NCBI RefSeq assembly: GCF_000003605.2
Contig: NW_003125401.1
Coordinates: 26,620 to 46,503 of the forward strand
From: Saccoglossus kowalevskii
Lineage: Eukaryota > Hemichordata > Enteropneusta > Harrimaniidae
Direction of reading: 5' to 3'
Length of the DNA stretch: 19,884 bases
Of the stretch, positions 19,178 to 19,884 are shown piece by piece (position 1 is the stretch's first letter; each line of letters starts with the position of its first letter). Made by a program: the position numbers and the translations under genes. The notes below the pieces were generated by a model, which worked only from the letters and a program-made list of their open reading frames with translations, made no database searches and was not told the origin of the DNA.

Positions 19178-19364
19178 AAAAAGATTTAACCCAGCAATAG
19201 TACCTAGTCTGAATCCAACTGTTTTCCTCGCTAGATATGTTTGTTCAAAGTTTCACTGTTTAAATTTTATGATTTTTCTTTGACTAATAATAATGCATCT
19301 TTCATGAGATTAAAGTTGTTTGCTGCAAAATATATTAATAATAAATAATAAAAAATATAGCTGC

Positions 19365-19884
19365 ATAGCAGCGATGACGGGTTTCGAGCCTGCGTGGCTC
19401 ATGGCAAATTGCACTTGCTTGATGTGATTATTTGACGAACGTTTCATGTCTGAATGCAAGATGGCAGACAAACTACACAATATATGGATTTTATTTCACA
19501 GGAATATGATAAACTTAATGAAAGGATTCCAAATACCGAATTTTGTATCAGTCTGGCAAATAGTTCATGAGTTATAGAACTTTTTCTCTTTTACTAAATC
19601 CAAGATGGCTGCCAAAGGAAGCCATTTTTCGAAAATCTGCTTCAGTAACTTTGTAGAGCTATCAACAGTGATACTATATGCTAAATTGCTTGTCAAACAA
19701 GCAAGCAATTTTTAAGAAGATAATTTTTTGAGTTTTTTTGCTTTATTTTAATAAAGTCAAGATGGTCGTTAAAACCACTTAAATCATGGGAAATATTTTT
19801 ATGAACACATAATCATCTTATTGAAGGGATGTTGTATGCCAACTTTGGTTTCAATCTGGCAAATTGTTCATGAGTTATAGCGTA
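19365..19884 (+). repeat. Second interspersed repeat family, cut by window end
   Basis: It begins with GCTGCATAGCAGC and a B-box-like GGGTTTCGAGCC (19379-19390). Modules follow: TCTGGCAAATAGTTCATGAG at 19552 is repeated as TCTGGCAAATTGTTCATGAG at 19855, a period of 303 bp. AAGATGGC motifs occur at about 19459, 19602 and, as AAGATGGTC, at 19760. TTGCTTG-loop-CAAGCAA forms a hairpin at 19686-19704. No coding capacity. The B-box-like start could mean a Pol III-derived head, but no convincing A-box is present. Confidence 0.6.

Larger units (their letters stand above)
16272..19884 (-). other. SLMAP: SLMAP intron (partial, continues right), repeat-rich
   Basis: At least 3.6 kb of the intron between the FHA-core exons and the post-FHA exon. 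It contains the 203-bp tandem duplication at 16950-17356 and repeats at 18215-19177 and 19365-19884. The stretches 16272-16949 and 17357-18214 show nothing recognisable. I looked for an FHA-domain exon ending in a single G before a donor and did not find one. Confidence 0.65.

Noticed and set aside
19068-19283. Plus-strand open frame of 71 codons
   Set aside because: It spans the 3' end of the same repeat and unique flank; composition is not protein-like.
19365-19400. Possible intact tRNA gene at the B-box-like GGGTTTCGAGCC
   Set aside because: The B-box has an extra T, there is no proper A-box or acceptor stem, and the sequence is part of an interspersed repeat.

Overview
This window is AT-rich, intron-dominated metazoan genomic DNA. 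It carries the central part of one recognisable protein-coding gene on the minus strand: an orthologue of SLMAP (sarcolemma membrane-associated protein), the FHA-domain, coiled-coil, tail-anchored subunit of the STRIPAK phosphatase/kinase complex. I rebuilt 13 exons by hand from conserved reading frame, splice sites and phase continuity. They lie between 16271 (N-terminal side) and 2291 (C-terminal side) and encode about 531 codons. The first FHA exons and promoter must lie to the right of the window. The C-terminal coiled coil, membrane anchor and 3' UTR must lie to the left. The protein matches vertebrate SLMAP closely in the post-FHA and first coiled-coil region, and diverges in the Ser/Thr/Asp/Asn-rich linkers further on. 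The animal is probably a marine invertebrate with a vertebrate-like intron-rich gene structure and signs of CpG methylation; I cannot name the phylum from this window.

Layout from right to left, in the direction of transcription: 19884-16272 is an intron holding two families of modular interspersed repeats and a near-perfect 203-bp tandem duplication. The exons at 16208-16271 through 13052-13358 encode the post-FHA strand and the well conserved coiled coil. The eight exons from 12051-12215 to 2291-2353 are all phase 1-1 and multiples of three; they encode linkers and shorter coiled-coil pieces and look like a series of potential cassette exons. The introns between them hold a 25-bp minisatellite of about 50 copies (8878-10130), a 23-bp minisatellite (8302-8560), a TIR-bounded MITE-like element (7728-7914), further modular repeats (5216-6002 and 10488-10731), a foldback element (11277-11354) and a possible tRNA-derived SINE head (13688-13755). 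Positions 1-2290 are intron with nothing else recognisable.

I see no second gene, no rRNA or intact tRNA gene, no CRISPR array and no prokaryotic features. I found no novel multi-gene system. The most interesting signals are the uninterrupted series of symmetric exons, the intronic minisatellite whose every unit carries a 3'-splice-site-like sequence and is open in all three frames, and the methylation-decay-like variation of the large minisatellite.
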